From a virus, in IMG/VR virus record IMGVR_UViG_3300042878_001080, positions 1 to 64,000 of that record: 64,000 nt of DNA; one strand, written 5' to 3'. The number at the start of each line of letters is the position of its first letter. Position 1 is the first letter of the stretch. The notes under the pieces were generated by a model that saw only the letters and a list, made by a program, of their open reading frames with translations, had not been told where the DNA came from and ran no database searches. The position numbers and the translations under genes were made by a program. Shown one piece after another: positions 17,478-25,698 of this stretch.

Positions 17478-17485
17478 TATTTATA
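17478..17485 (+). promoter_or_regulatory. TATTTATA motif before the DNA polymerase gene
   Basis: Followed by GAAACAAGACAAAC; a similar ACAAGACAAAC string follows the motif before the sheath gene (27891-27900). The polymerase start is 58 bases downstream. Confidence 0.45.
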
Positions 17486-17500
17486 GAAACAAGACAAACC

Positions 17501-17526
17501 TGACTTATGTCGGTGCTAATATGTCA
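17501..17526 (+). promoter_or_regulatory. Leader hairpin of the DNA polymerase mRNA, possible translational operator
   Basis: TGACTTAT (17501-17508) can pair with ATATGTCA (17519-17526) with a single T-T mismatch, around a 10-base loop, 17 bases before the ATG at 17544. T4 gp43 represses its own translation by binding a leader hairpin, so an analogous role is possible; loop sequence identity is not claimed. Confidence 0.35.
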
Positions 17527-17543
17527 CTCAAAAAAAATATATT

Positions 17544-20333
17544 ATGGTAACACAAGAAGAAATTAAGGCGTTTCTAGAAGGAAACGACCCCGAAGAGCAC
17601 ATAGTTGCTATCGAGTATGATTACGTAACTGACGCAATCTACAAAATCAAAGAAATCCCTGGTCAGGGAAAAATAATCAAAAAAGATACATTTACAGCAT
17701 TTGCTTGGGTTGGAGACCTTAGAGATTTGAATTTTTATTCAAAATCTAAAGACCAACAAAGAGTTGCAATGAAAAAACATGGAATCGTCATTGATAAGTT
17801 AGAAACCAAAGGTAATGAGAGATTAGAAAAGGGTCTCAAATTTATGGTTAAATCAATGAAAGGTTACCGTTCACTTATCCAATTCTTCAAAGAGGGTGGT
17901 GTTGACCCTTGGGGTGAAAAAACAAAAGGAAAACTTACCGTACTTCCCCCAGTCGAACAATTCCTTATTTCGAGAGAAAAGAGGTTATTTAAGGGGTTTG
18001 AGGAGTATAATGATATCACCCGACTCGGATTTGACTTGGAGACGACCGCTTTAGAACCTAAAGATGGTCGTATATTTATGATTGGAATTAAAACCAATAA
18101 AGGATACCAAAAAGTTATTGAGTGTGCTGATGAAGACCAAGAGAGAAGAGGTTTAGTAGAATTCTTTAATATTATTGATGAATTAAAACCATCTATTATT
18201 GGTGGGTATAATTCAGCAAACTTTGACTGGTTTTGGATATTCGAGAGATGTAAAGCTCTTAACTTAGACATCAAAAAGATAGCTAAATCACTAAATCCAG
18301 CAAGACCTATCTCTCAAAAGGATGGTATGTTAAAACTTGCTAACGAGGTGGAAAGATTCTCACAAACTCAATTGTGGGGTTACAATATTATTGATATTAT
18401 CCACTCAGTTCGTAGAGCCCAAGCAATTAATTCAAGTATTAAATCAGCAGGTCTTAAATACATCACCCAATACATTAAAGCCGAAGCTCCCGACCGAGTT
18501 TATATCGACCACTTAGAGATTGGTCCAATGTATGCCAAAAAAGAAGAATATTGGTTAAATGTTGAGAATGGGAAATATAAGAAAGCCGATAATCCAGATT
18601 TCAATAACTTAGATACAAGATTCCCTGGTAAATACATTAAAGTAACCGGTGATAATGTTGTTGAGAGATATCTTGATGACGATTTAGAAGAAACCCTAAC
18701 AGTGGATGATGAGTTCAATCAAGGAACGTTTCTACTTGCGTCAATGGTACCAACAACATACGAGAGAGTTTCCACAATGGGAACGGCAACGATTTGGAGA
18801 ATGATAATGTTGGCGTTTTCATATAAACATAATTTAGCTATACCTCAAAAAGAAGAGAAGACTGACTTCGTAGGGGGACTTTCAAGACTACTTAAGGTGG
18901 GTTACTCTACTGATGTATTAAAACTCGATTATTCTTCTTTATATCCATCTATTCAACTAACTCACGACGTGTTTCCTAAATGCGATGTAATGGGGGGAAT
19001 GAAAGGGATGTTGGATTACTTTCGTAATGCTCGTATTATGTATAAAAATTTATCATCCGAATATAAAACTATTAACCCAAAGAAATCTTTATCGTATGAC
19101 CGTAAACAACTCCCTCTGAAGATTTTCATTAACTCTTTATTTGGTGGTTTAAGCGCTCCTCACGTATATGAATGGGGGGAAATGAATAGTGGTGAGAGAA
19201 TTACTTGTACCGGAAGACAATATCTTCGTCAGATGGTTAAATACTTTGTTAAAAGGGGTTATACTCCTTTAGTTCTCGATACTGATGGGGTTAACTTTAG
19301 TTTACCGAAAGAAGGTGTTGAGGATAGAGTCTATATTGGAAAAGGTTTAAATTGGTTGGTTAAAGAGGGTAAAGAATATAGGGGTTATTATGCCGACACC
19401 GCAGAATATAACGATTTATTTATGAAAAATTCTATGGGTTTAGATTGTGATGGGACTTGGGATTCTTGTATTAATTTAAGTAGAAAAAATTACGCCACGA
19501 TGGAGTCCAACGGTAAGATTAAATTAACCGGGAACTCAATTAAATCTAAAAAATTACCACTATATATTGAGGTATTTTTAGATAAAGGCGTGAGATTATT
19601 ATTGGAGGGAAAAGGACAAGAATTTATTGAGTGGTATTTTGAATATCACCAAAGAATATATAACCAACAAATCCCATTGAAACAAATTGCTCAAAGAGCG
19701 AGAGTTAAATTATCTATTGACGATTATAAAAAAAGATGTGGTATGAAAACTAAGGCGGGTTCGTTAATGTCGAGGATGAGTCATATGGAATTGGTAATTA
19801 AACACAACTTAAAAGTATCATTAGGTGATGTTATTAGTTATGTTAATAATGGAACTAAAGCCTCTCACGGAGACGTTCAAAAAATAACAAAAAACAATTA
19901 CACTAAAAAAGAGTTAGATTTATTTACATCCGTGAATGGGATGGAACCTGAAAATAAAACTACCTCAACAATACAACTTAATTGTTATCTGTTAGACCAA
20001 ACTGAAATTGAAAATAATCCCGAGTTAATAGGTGAGTATAATGTTGCAAGAGCAATCACAACATTTAATAAAAAAGTTGAACCATTATTGATTGTTTTTA
20101 ACAAGGAGTTACGAGAAAGTTTGTTAATTGCCAATCCAGAAGAGAGAGGGTTTTTCACTAAAACTCAGTGTGAATTAGTTAGTGGGGTTCCAAATAAAGA
20201 TGTTGACCAAGATAAAATTGAGGATTTATTAACGATAACCGATTTAGAGTTAAAATTTTGGGATAAAGTCGGGGTTAGTCCTGATTATATTTATGATTTA
20301 GCAGAACCGGGATGGGAAGAACATATTAACTAA
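17544..20333 (+). CDS. Family B DNA polymerase (T4 gp43-like)
   Basis: 929 residues, close to T4 gp43 (898). The 3'-5' exonuclease domain has Exo I at Asp164/Glu166 (LGFDLETTAL) and Exo II with Asp228 (GYNSANFDWF). Polymerase motif A is at Asp462 (KLDYSSLYPSIQ). Motif B is at about 515-541 (KQLPLKIFINSLFGGLS). Motif C is DTDG at 579-582. It is the replicative polymerase with proofreading. It is transcribed alone, bracketed by a terminator upstream and by homing cassette 2 downstream. The start ATG follows an A-rich leader without a Shine-Dalgarno sequence. All catalytic acids checked are present, so it should be active. Confidence 0.96.
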   Translation: MVTQEEIKAFLEGNDPEEHIVAIEYDYVTDAIYKIKEIPGQGKIIKKDTFTAFAWVGDLRDLNFYSKSKDQQRVAMKKHGIVIDKLETKGNERLEKGLKFMVKSMKGYRSLIQFFKEGGVDPWGEKTKGKLTVLPPVEQFLISREKRLFKGFEEYNDITRLGFDLETTALEPKDGRIFMIGIKTNKGYQKVIECADEDQERRGLVEFFNIIDELKPSIIGGYNSANFDWFWIFERCKALNLDIKKIAKSLNPARPISQKDGMLKLANEVERFSQTQLWGYNIIDIIHSVRRAQAINSSIKSAGLKYITQYIKAEAPDRVYIDHLEIGPMYAKKEEYWLNVENGKYKKADNPDFNNLDTRFPGKYIKVTGDNVVERYLDDDLEETLTVDDEFNQGTFLLASMVPTTYERVSTMGTATIWRMIMLAFSYKHNLAIPQKEEKTDFVGGLSRLLKVGYSTDVLKLDYSSLYPSIQLTHDVFPKCDVMGGMKGMLDYFRNARIMYKNLSSEYKTINPKKSLSYDRKQLPLKIFINSLFGGLSAPHVYEWGEMNSGERITCTGRQYLRQMVKYFVKRGYTPLVLDTDGVNFSLPKEGVEDRVYIGKGLNWLVKEGKEYRGYYADTAEYNDLFMKNSMGLDCDGTWDSCINLSRKNYATMESNGKIKLTGNSIKSKKLPLYIEVFLDKGVRLLLEGKGQEFIEWYFEYHQRIYNQQIPLKQIAQRARVKLSIDDYKKRCGMKTKAGSLMSRMSHMELVIKHNLKVSLGDVISYVNNGTKASHGDVQKITKNNYTKKELDLFTSVNGMEPENKTTSTIQLNCYLLDQTEIENNPELIGEYNVARAITTFNKKVEPLLIVFNKELRESLLIANPEERGFFTKTQCELVSGVPNKDVDQDKIEDLLTITDLELKFWDKVGVSPDYIYDLAEPGWEEHIN

Positions 20334-20372
20334 AAATTAAGAATAAAAACCTGACTTTTACATAAAATAAGA

Positions 20373-20380
20373 TATTTATA
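20373..20380 (+). promoter_or_regulatory. TATTTATA motif before cassette 2
   Basis: AAGATATTTATATAT leads into the ATG at 20384, only three bases after the octamer. It matches the leaders of cassettes 1 and 3. Confidence 0.55.
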
Positions 20381-20383
20381 TAT

Positions 20384-20539
20384 ATGGGACGACCTAAAAA
20401 AGAAGAGAAAGATAAAAAGATTAAAATTGGTATAACAATTGACCGAGAACTTTATAATCAAATTAAAAAAGATAAAATAATGCCTTCCCGAATTATAGAA
20501 AAACTAGTTAAAGAATATTATGAAAACAAAAATTTGTAG
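20384..20539 (+). CDS. Small ribbon-helix-helix-like protein (cassette 2)
   Basis: 51 residues: MGRPKKEEKDKKIKIGITID, RELYNQIKKDKIMPSRIIEK, LVKEYYENKNL. The same layout as the cassette 1 and 3 partners: a basic N-terminus, the strand KIKIGITID and two helices ending LVKEYY. It is a probable ribbon-helix-helix DNA-binding protein. The last 20 bases overlap the start of the HNH gene at 20520, in another frame. Its ATG is nearly at the expected transcription start if TATTTATA is a -10 element. A repressor or targeting partner is an inference from conserved pairing. Confidence 0.7.
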   Translation: MGRPKKEEKDKKIKIGITIDRELYNQIKKDKIMPSRIIEKLVKEYYENKNL

Positions 20540-21173
20540 TAAGTGTAAAGAAGAAAAAGATATTAATATGTTTTATACCGGCAGACCCGAATGTAAAAGT
20601 TGTAAATTACTTAGAGATAAATCTTATTATGATTTAAATAAAGAAATAATACTAAATAAAAATAAATTATATTGGGAAAATAATAAAGAAACAATAACAA
20701 ATAGACATAAAGAATATTGGGAAAATAATAAAGAAAAATGTAAAGACCTTCAAAAAACTTATAGGTTAAATAATGTCGAGAAAGAATCTAATAGACGTAA
20801 ATTATGGTTAAAATCTAACAAATGTCGAATTAATGATTATAGAAAAAAACAAAGGTTAGAACATCCGACTTATAGATTATCGGAAAATATTAGACGAAGA
20901 TTAAATACTTTTTTAAAATCAAATAATGTTACTAAAAAAAACAAAACATTTGATATTGTTGGTTGTTCTCCGGAATTCCTTAAAGAGTATTTAGAACAAA
21001 AATTTACAGAAGGAATGTCTTGGAAGTTAATGGGACAACACATTCATATCGACCACATAATCCCTTTATCATCGGCAAACACCGAAGAAGAACTATATAA
21101 ACTTTGTCATTATACAAACCTTCAACCATTATGGGCTTTTGATAATTTAAGTAAGGGAAGTAAAATATTATAA
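20520..21173 (+). CDS. HNH homing-type endonuclease (cassette 2)
   Basis: 217 residues. N-terminal CSKC (Cys 5 and 8) and CKSCK form a probable zinc ribbon. A repeated YWENNKE linker follows, then a conserved segment (FDIVGCSPEFLKEYLEQKFT) and the HNH core HIDHIIPLSSANTEEEL with HYTNLQPLWAFDNLSKGS. It begins within the ribbon-helix-helix-like gene. It sits immediately downstream of the polymerase gene, a common place for phage homing endonucleases near conserved replication genes. It ends just before a bidirectional terminator. It should make site-specific cuts in related genomes lacking the cassette. Confidence 0.87.
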   Translation: MKTKICSKCKEEKDINMFYTGRPECKSCKLLRDKSYYDLNKEIILNKNKLYWENNKETITNRHKEYWENNKEKCKDLQKTYRLNNVEKESNRRKLWLKSNKCRINDYRKKQRLEHPTYRLSENIRRRLNTFLKSNNVTKKNKTFDIVGCSPEFLKEYLEQKFTEGMSWKLMGQHIHIDHIIPLSSANTEEELYKLCHYTNLQPLWAFDNLSKGSKIL

Positions 21174-21176
21174 ACA

Positions 21177-21204
21177 GAAAAGGTGTCGTTAGACACCTTT
21201 TTTT
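21177..21204 (+). terminator. Bidirectional terminator between convergent genes
   Basis: AAAGGTGTC / GACACCTTT stem with GTTA loop and a T-run. It is flanked by A-run and T-run, so it works for the HNH gene (plus) and for the minus-strand gene ending at 21203. Confidence 0.8.
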
Positions 21205-21547
21205 ATTCTAATTTTAAACCATCAGAACTAATAATGTACCAGTTACCCTCAACTCTAAAAAATTCAACCGCGGCACCTCGGTCAATAAATATTTCGTCAT
21301 ATTGTTCGTCAATTAGACCCATCATAGGTAAAATCATTACTTTTGTTAAAGTTTTAATTACAATATGTTCTGTAGTATTTTGGTCTAAAATAATTTTACA
21401 ATTAGGAACATCTTTAACTAAGATGAATTCTTCACCAATTGTTCTATGTTCCGGGATTGTAATTATTTGAATTGCCGGTTTATTTGGTAGGTTCGACATT
21501 GAACCGAATAATTTGTTTCCAATTTTTGTTCTTGTTATAAAAGTCAT
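21203..21547 (-). CDS. Hypothetical 114-residue protein, probably virion-associated
   Basis: 114 residues, beta-rich and acidic toward the C-terminus (EEFILVKDVPNCKIILD, FFRVEGNWYIISSDGLKLE). No family recognised and no catalytic motif. It follows the candidate neck gene by 5 bases on the same strand, so it is likely co-expressed and perhaps a head-tail connector or small structural protein. Function is unknown. Confidence 0.5.
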   Translation of the reverse strand: MTFITRTKIGNKLFGSMSNLPNKPAIQIITIPEHRTIGEEFILVKDVPNCKIILDQNTTEHIVIKTLTKVMILPMMGLIDEQYDEIFIDRGAAVEFFRVEGNWYIISSDGLKLE

Positions 21548-21552
21548 ATAAA

Positions 21553-22674
21553 TTAAATTACGTATATTTGTCTTGGCATTGCTCTAAATCTCAAACTAGT
21601 GTTAAGGTCAGTTGCAATTTTGGCCTCTCTCTCCATAACTCGTTCAGGTTTAAGTCTTGTTAATCTACCTTCAGTACCAATTAACTCTTCAATTAACTTT
21701 GTTTTTTCGTCTTTAGCTTCAGTCGATAACGATAGATAATCCATTGTTAATTCACTATCCGGTGTTTTGATATTCCCACTAAATTTACCACGAACTCTTG
21801 ATAATGTTTCCTTCACGTATGCCGTAAACCAACGACGAACCCAAACTTGAGCAGGATTATTTAAATCGACCCAATCAATTCCTTCCAAAGGAACATCTGA
21901 AGGTAATTTAATGATATCCGGATTTGATTTTAAACATTTATCTCTATCAGCAGGTCCAGCATCATAATACCAGTACCAAACACGCCCCCTCTTCATAGTT
22001 GCTTGACCAAAATCAAATTTACCCCCCGGTGTTTGCATTAAATGTAGAGCCTTTTTTCCTTCAGGTAAAGCGGTGATTTTATAAGTTAAATCTCCGGCAA
22101 TAATTCTTCTTTGTATGTTATTCTCTTGTAATCTTAATAACATATCAAAAGCTGGCATCATAAACATCGACCCTGACATACCCATTTGTGAAAAACCCCC
22201 AGGACCACCTAATCCGGCTGCACCTAAGGAACCAAATGACCAAGGGTCTAGTAATATACTATTAAGTTCTGCGGGTGTATACCACATTACTTCATTAATT
22301 TCTCTATTAGCGGGAATTTCGTAAATTTGTTGGTTAGGAACTAACTCAACAAAATCTTTTTTAAGTTCCCAATCACCCCCCGCTTGTAGTCCAACAATTT
22401 TGGAGTAGGCGTAAGTATAACGAGTTTCATAATCCAAACTTTTGGTGATGAATGCTCGTGATAATGATTGTGTATCTAAATTTAAATTTGCTAATGATGT
22501 CCATTGAGATTCAATTAACCAATCTTGAATATATTGTGAATAATCACTAATTGATAATTCCATTAAACTATCCATCATTTCGTCTTCGATTTCAATTGAA
22601 CGAAGTGGTGCTCCCAATAAGTGTTTGATTCTTGTGTAAAGTTGGGTTCTTTCCGGTTCTGCAATTCCAGCCAT
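21553..22674 (-). CDS. Candidate neck / head-tail connector protein (T4 gp13-like)
   Basis: 373 residues. The N-terminal LYTRIKHLLGAPLRSIEIED followed by MMDSLMELSISDYSQY matches the opening helical pattern of gp13-type neck proteins in T4-like marine phages (K-x-x-LGAP ... IE(L/I) ... ). A Gly/Met-rich loop lies at about 150-175. Further on, KKALHLMQTPGGKFDFGQ and WVRRWFTAYVKETLSRVRGK are typical of connector domains with a helical core. It is preceded by a minus-strand TATTTATA motif. The homology is judged by pattern, not by search, and could instead be another structural protein. Confidence 0.5.
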   Translation of the reverse strand: MAGIAEPERTQLYTRIKHLLGAPLRSIEIEDEMMDSLMELSISDYSQYIQDWLIESQWTSLANLNLDTQSLSRAFITKSLDYETRYTYAYSKIVGLQAGGDWELKKDFVELVPNQQIYEIPANREINEVMWYTPAELNSILLDPWSFGSLGAAGLGGPGGFSQMGMSGSMFMMPAFDMLLRLQENNIQRRIIAGDLTYKITALPEGKKALHLMQTPGGKFDFGQATMKRGRVWYWYYDAGPADRDKCLKSNPDIIKLPSDVPLEGIDWVDLNNPAQVWVRRWFTAYVKETLSRVRGKFSGNIKTPDSELTMDYLSLSTEAKDEKTKLIEELIGTEGRLTRLKPERVMEREAKIATDLNTSLRFRAMPRQIYVI

Positions 22675-22691
22675 ATAGATTTGTGTTTCTA

Positions 22692-22699
22692 TATAAATA
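22692..22699 (-). promoter_or_regulatory. TATTTATA motif before the neck-protein gene (minus strand)
   Basis: On the minus strand it reads GATATTTATATAGAAACAC, 17 bases before the ATG at 22674, within the 25-base gap to the upstream gene. Confidence 0.5.
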
Positions 22700-23536
22700 T
22701 CAGCTAAGAGTATAAATTAAATTCTCTTTGTTAAAAACAAAATTACCGTCAATAATTGTTGAATTTTTATTATCAAACACCAAAATTTCTTTATTATTTT
22801 TTGAGAAGATTAACCAATCGGTTTTATATTTTTTAACATTACCGGCACCCATAACAAATGTTAAATTTTGTTCTCCGATTAAATGGGTGAATGGTTTGAT
22901 TTGAGCTGTTTTACGTTCATCATTAATAATTATTTCACAATCAATTCCACCAATCATATCATCACTACTACCTAATTTACCGATAGGGATAACATTATTA
23001 ACACCGAATTGTTTTTTAAGAATTTCAACTGTTGTGTCTTCTCTTTTTTGACCCCACGCGTGGGTTTGGCCTAACACCATCATAAGTGATTGGAATGTTG
23101 AGGAGTTGGTGTTAAAGATTCGGTCTTTATATTGTTCGATTATGTTTATAAATTTTTTAACTTCATTTATTTGAGATAGAGCTGTTTGAAATTTGAAAAC
23201 AATTATTGGATGTTGCATAGACGACAGGACTTTATTAACATCTCTAAGAAGAACACAGAAACAACTATAGTTTGTGTTTAATTTGTTGATAACGGAACGA
23301 CCGGGTTGTTCTAAGTCGTATATACCATATGATTCACCTTCGGAATAACCTCCTTTTATGTAGTAGTTTTCTGAGAATACTTCTCTTAAAACATTATTAA
23401 TTGAGTTTTTAAAGATTTCTTTAACTCGGGGGTTTGTGTTAAAAAGTTGTCTAATTTCTTCAATTTGAATTGGAAGACACTTTTCTGCTTTAGTTTGAAT
23501 AAGTACTAAAGAAACTTTGTTTTCATTATTTATCAT
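22700..23536 (-). CDS. Possible PD-(D/E)XK-fold nuclease
   Basis: 278 residues; no named family recognised. The C-terminal half has the layout of the PD-(D/E)XK nuclease core: an acidic helix (REDTTVEILKKQFG, Glu171), then GGIDCEIII with Asp199, then KTAQIKPF with Gln212-x-Lys214, the (E/Q)xK variant seen in some restriction and repair nucleases. The N-terminal half is mostly helical. It lies 29 bases downstream of the SNF2-type helicase gene on the same strand, so the two may act together in recombination, repair or host DNA breakdown. Nuclease activity is an inference from motif spacing. Confidence 0.45.
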   Translation of the reverse strand: MINNENKVSLVLIQTKAEKCLPIQIEEIRQLFNTNPRVKEIFKNSINNVLREVFSENYYIKGGYSEGESYGIYDLEQPGRSVINKLNTNYSCFCVLLRDVNKVLSSMQHPIIVFKFQTALSQINEVKKFINIIEQYKDRIFNTNSSTFQSLMMVLGQTHAWGQKREDTTVEILKKQFGVNNVIPIGKLGSSDDMIGGIDCEIIINDERKTAQIKPFTHLIGEQNLTFVMGAGNVKKYKTDWLIFSKNNKEILVFDNKNSTIIDGNFVFNKENLIYTLS

Positions 23537-23565
23537 AATAGGCTTGTTTTAATTAAACAACCGAG

Positions 23566-25371
23566 CTATCCCCGATTGTTTATCTTGTTCATAAGTTCTC
23601 CAATAAAATCACCTTTATCTTCAATATTATCCCCCATTACAGTTCCAATATTTAATTTCTTTTGATTTACCATATCGTAAATGATTGCTTCGACACTGTT
23701 ATCAAAAATTGGGTAATAAACGGATACTGAATTTTTTTGTCCGTATCTGTACGCTCTATCTTCTGCTTGGGCTAAATCACCAGGGACAAATGATAGGTCA
23801 TTAATAATTACGGCTTCAGCTGCGGTTAGAGTGATACCAACACCTGCGGCCTTTACATTACCAACAAATACTTTAATCTTTTCGTTATCTTGAAATTGGT
23901 CCACAGCATATTGTCTTTGAGGTTTTGATGTTGAACCATCTAATCTTACGGCTTGTTTTCCAAAATGGTCGGCAATTCTGTTTAATGTTTCGGTAAAGTT
24001 GGTAAAGATAATAACTTTTTTGTCTTGTTCCAAAATATTTTCAGCTAATTCTATCGTATCTTTAATTTTTTCTTCGGCAATCACTTGACGAACCTTCATT
24101 AACTTACTGAACTGAACCGTTAGAGATGTTGATTCATCGGGGTTCTTATTATACCAATCGTAGTATTCCCCCATCAATCCTTCATAAAGTTTTGATTTTA
24201 ATCTTAAATAAACCGGTGTAATAATTTTTTCGGGTAAATCTAAAACTTCCGTTTTCAATCTACGTAAAACTTGTCTTGATGTTCGGTCTCTCAATTCTTC
24301 TAAGTTTGATGCTCCAGTAACATTCCATATTTTACGAGTTCCCGCAGTAAATTGATAACCTTGACAATATCTAATGGCATAGGCCATCCAATTATTACTT
24401 ACCGGACTTTCAACCAACGATAATAGGTTAAAATAATTCATCGGACGGTTAGTCATAGGTGTTCCGGTTAATAACCAAACTCTTTCACATTTTTTAGAAA
24501 AACTATTAACCAACTTTGTTCTCGCCGCTTGTCCGTTACTAACATAATGAGCTTCATCTAAGATAATTAAATCAAAATTTCCTTGTGTGATTAAAGAGTT
24601 TTCCTTATTTTTGAGGTCATAGAAGTTTTTAAGAATATCGTAATTAACAATTACAAAATCATGCTCAATTGAGAAATTTTTACCCTCAGAAATATAAACA
24701 CTCCTATCAGAATAGTTTTCAATCTCTCTTTGCCAGTTAATTTTTAAAGATGCCGGACAAATAATAAGTATTTTTTTGGCACCCGTTTCTAAAGCGGCGA
24801 TAATTGTTGATGTGGTCTTACCTAATCCCATATCATCGGCAAGGATGAATCTTTTAGACCCGGCAAGTTTTTCGATAGCTTCTTTTTGATGTTCTAATGG
24901 TGGTCTATGAGAGTATTTTGAATAATCCACAACAATATTCTTAATTGTGTGTGTTTTAATCAAAGCACCTTTCGGTAACCAAAAATCGTGGATAGTTTCG
25001 TTCTCCAATATTTTTCCCCAAACGTGGTAGGATTTTTCTTTCTCAACTAATAGCTTTTCTACCCATACCTGTTCGGGGATTTTAAGTAATAATTTTTCGT
25101 CGGCAATTTTTTTGGCAAAGTAGGGGTCTAAATCAACCCATCGTTTGGCTACCTTTGGTGTAACTTCGTAATAATTTATTATGTAATCGCATTGAGCTCT
25201 TGTAGGAAAAAATCGTTTATTTGATTCCTTTTGAAATTTTAATTTTAAGATGTGGTTGTTTGCTCCCTGATAAGTTCCAAGAAGAGATATTGCTCGTTGT
25301 TCTATTGTTAAATTAGAATTATCGGATGTGTTGTTTTCCAAATTTAATCTTTTTATAGAAATATAACACAT
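23566..25371 (-). CDS. SNF2-family DNA helicase/translocase (SMARCAL1-like, UvsW-like role)
   Basis: 601 residues. Motif I is ADDMGLGKTT (about 178-187), with LIICPASLKINW (Ia), the DEAH box LIILDEAHYVSN (II) and VWLLTGTPMTN (III). In the second RecA lobe are VIIFTNFTETLNR (IV), AAGVGITLTAAE (V) and QAEDRAYRYGQ (VI), the SNF2 signature. The N-terminal ~150 residues are a separate domain found in SMARCAL1/HARP-type proteins. It probably remodels forks and branched DNA, as UvsW does in T4. The first ATG is not preceded by TATTTATA; a TTG at 25341 (residue 11) following TATTTCTATAAAAAG is an alternative start. Confidence 0.9.
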   Translation of the reverse strand: MCYISIKRLNLENNTSDNSNLTIEQRAISLLGTYQGANNHILKLKFQKESNKRFFPTRAQCDYIINYYEVTPKVAKRWVDLDPYFAKKIADEKLLLKIPEQVWVEKLLVEKEKSYHVWGKILENETIHDFWLPKGALIKTHTIKNIVVDYSKYSHRPPLEHQKEAIEKLAGSKRFILADDMGLGKTTSTIIAALETGAKKILIICPASLKINWQREIENYSDRSVYISEGKNFSIEHDFVIVNYDILKNFYDLKNKENSLITQGNFDLIILDEAHYVSNGQAARTKLVNSFSKKCERVWLLTGTPMTNRPMNYFNLLSLVESPVSNNWMAYAIRYCQGYQFTAGTRKIWNVTGASNLEELRDRTSRQVLRRLKTEVLDLPEKIITPVYLRLKSKLYEGLMGEYYDWYNKNPDESTSLTVQFSKLMKVRQVIAEEKIKDTIELAENILEQDKKVIIFTNFTETLNRIADHFGKQAVRLDGSTSKPQRQYAVDQFQDNEKIKVFVGNVKAAGVGITLTAAEAVIINDLSFVPGDLAQAEDRAYRYGQKNSVSVYYPIFDNSVEAIIYDMVNQKKLNIGTVMGDNIEDKGDFIGELMNKINNRG

Positions 25372-25378
25372 TTCTCAA

Positions 25379-25386
25379 TATTTATC
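25379..25386 (+). promoter_or_regulatory. TATTTATC variant motif before 25390
   Basis: Three bases before the ATG at 25390, in the 18-base gap between divergent genes. Another near-leaderless arrangement. Confidence 0.4.
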
Positions 25387-25389
25387 AAT

Positions 25390-25698
25390 ATGAATAATGA
25401 ACCAATAAACTTTGACCGAGATTATAAGATAATTAAAAGGTATTTAGATATAACTAAACCAAGTGGCGTTTCGGATATTGAGTTTGAATTAAGACCAACA
25501 GGTGATAAAGACGAATATTATATGAGTATAATGTATATTGTTCCTGATGGTAGTAAATATTTAAGTTATGTTGTTACTAAAAATGTTGTACGAAATGAGT
25601 GGAATTACCAAATAATAAAAGATATTCAAAATTATTTTGGATTAAGGGTGATTATTAATAACTCCGGAACAAGAAGTGAAAAATTTAATTATGAATAA
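25390..25698 (+). CDS. Hypothetical 102-residue protein
   Basis: 102 residues, mixed alpha/beta (DYKIIKRYLDITKPSGVSD, FELRPTGDKDEYYMSIMYIV). No recognised family. It is the first gene of the tail-module unit, diverging from the SNF2 gene. Its last eight bases overlap the likely start of the next gene, indicating coupling. The function is unknown. Confidence 0.55.
   Translation: MNNEPINFDRDYKIIKRYLDITKPSGVSDIEFELRPTGDKDEYYMSIMYIVPDGSKYLSYVVTKNVVRNEWNYQIIKDIQNYFGLRVIINNSGTRSEKFNYE

Noticed and set aside
17864-18274. Minus-strand 136-codon frame within the polymerase gene
   Set aside because: Opposite a gene with all polymerase motifs; no promoter motif and no recognised protein pattern.
25676-25690. 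Upstream ATG for the 25691 gene
   Set aside because: The later ATG gives the smaller, usual overlap with the upstream gene; the earlier codons add only MKNLI.
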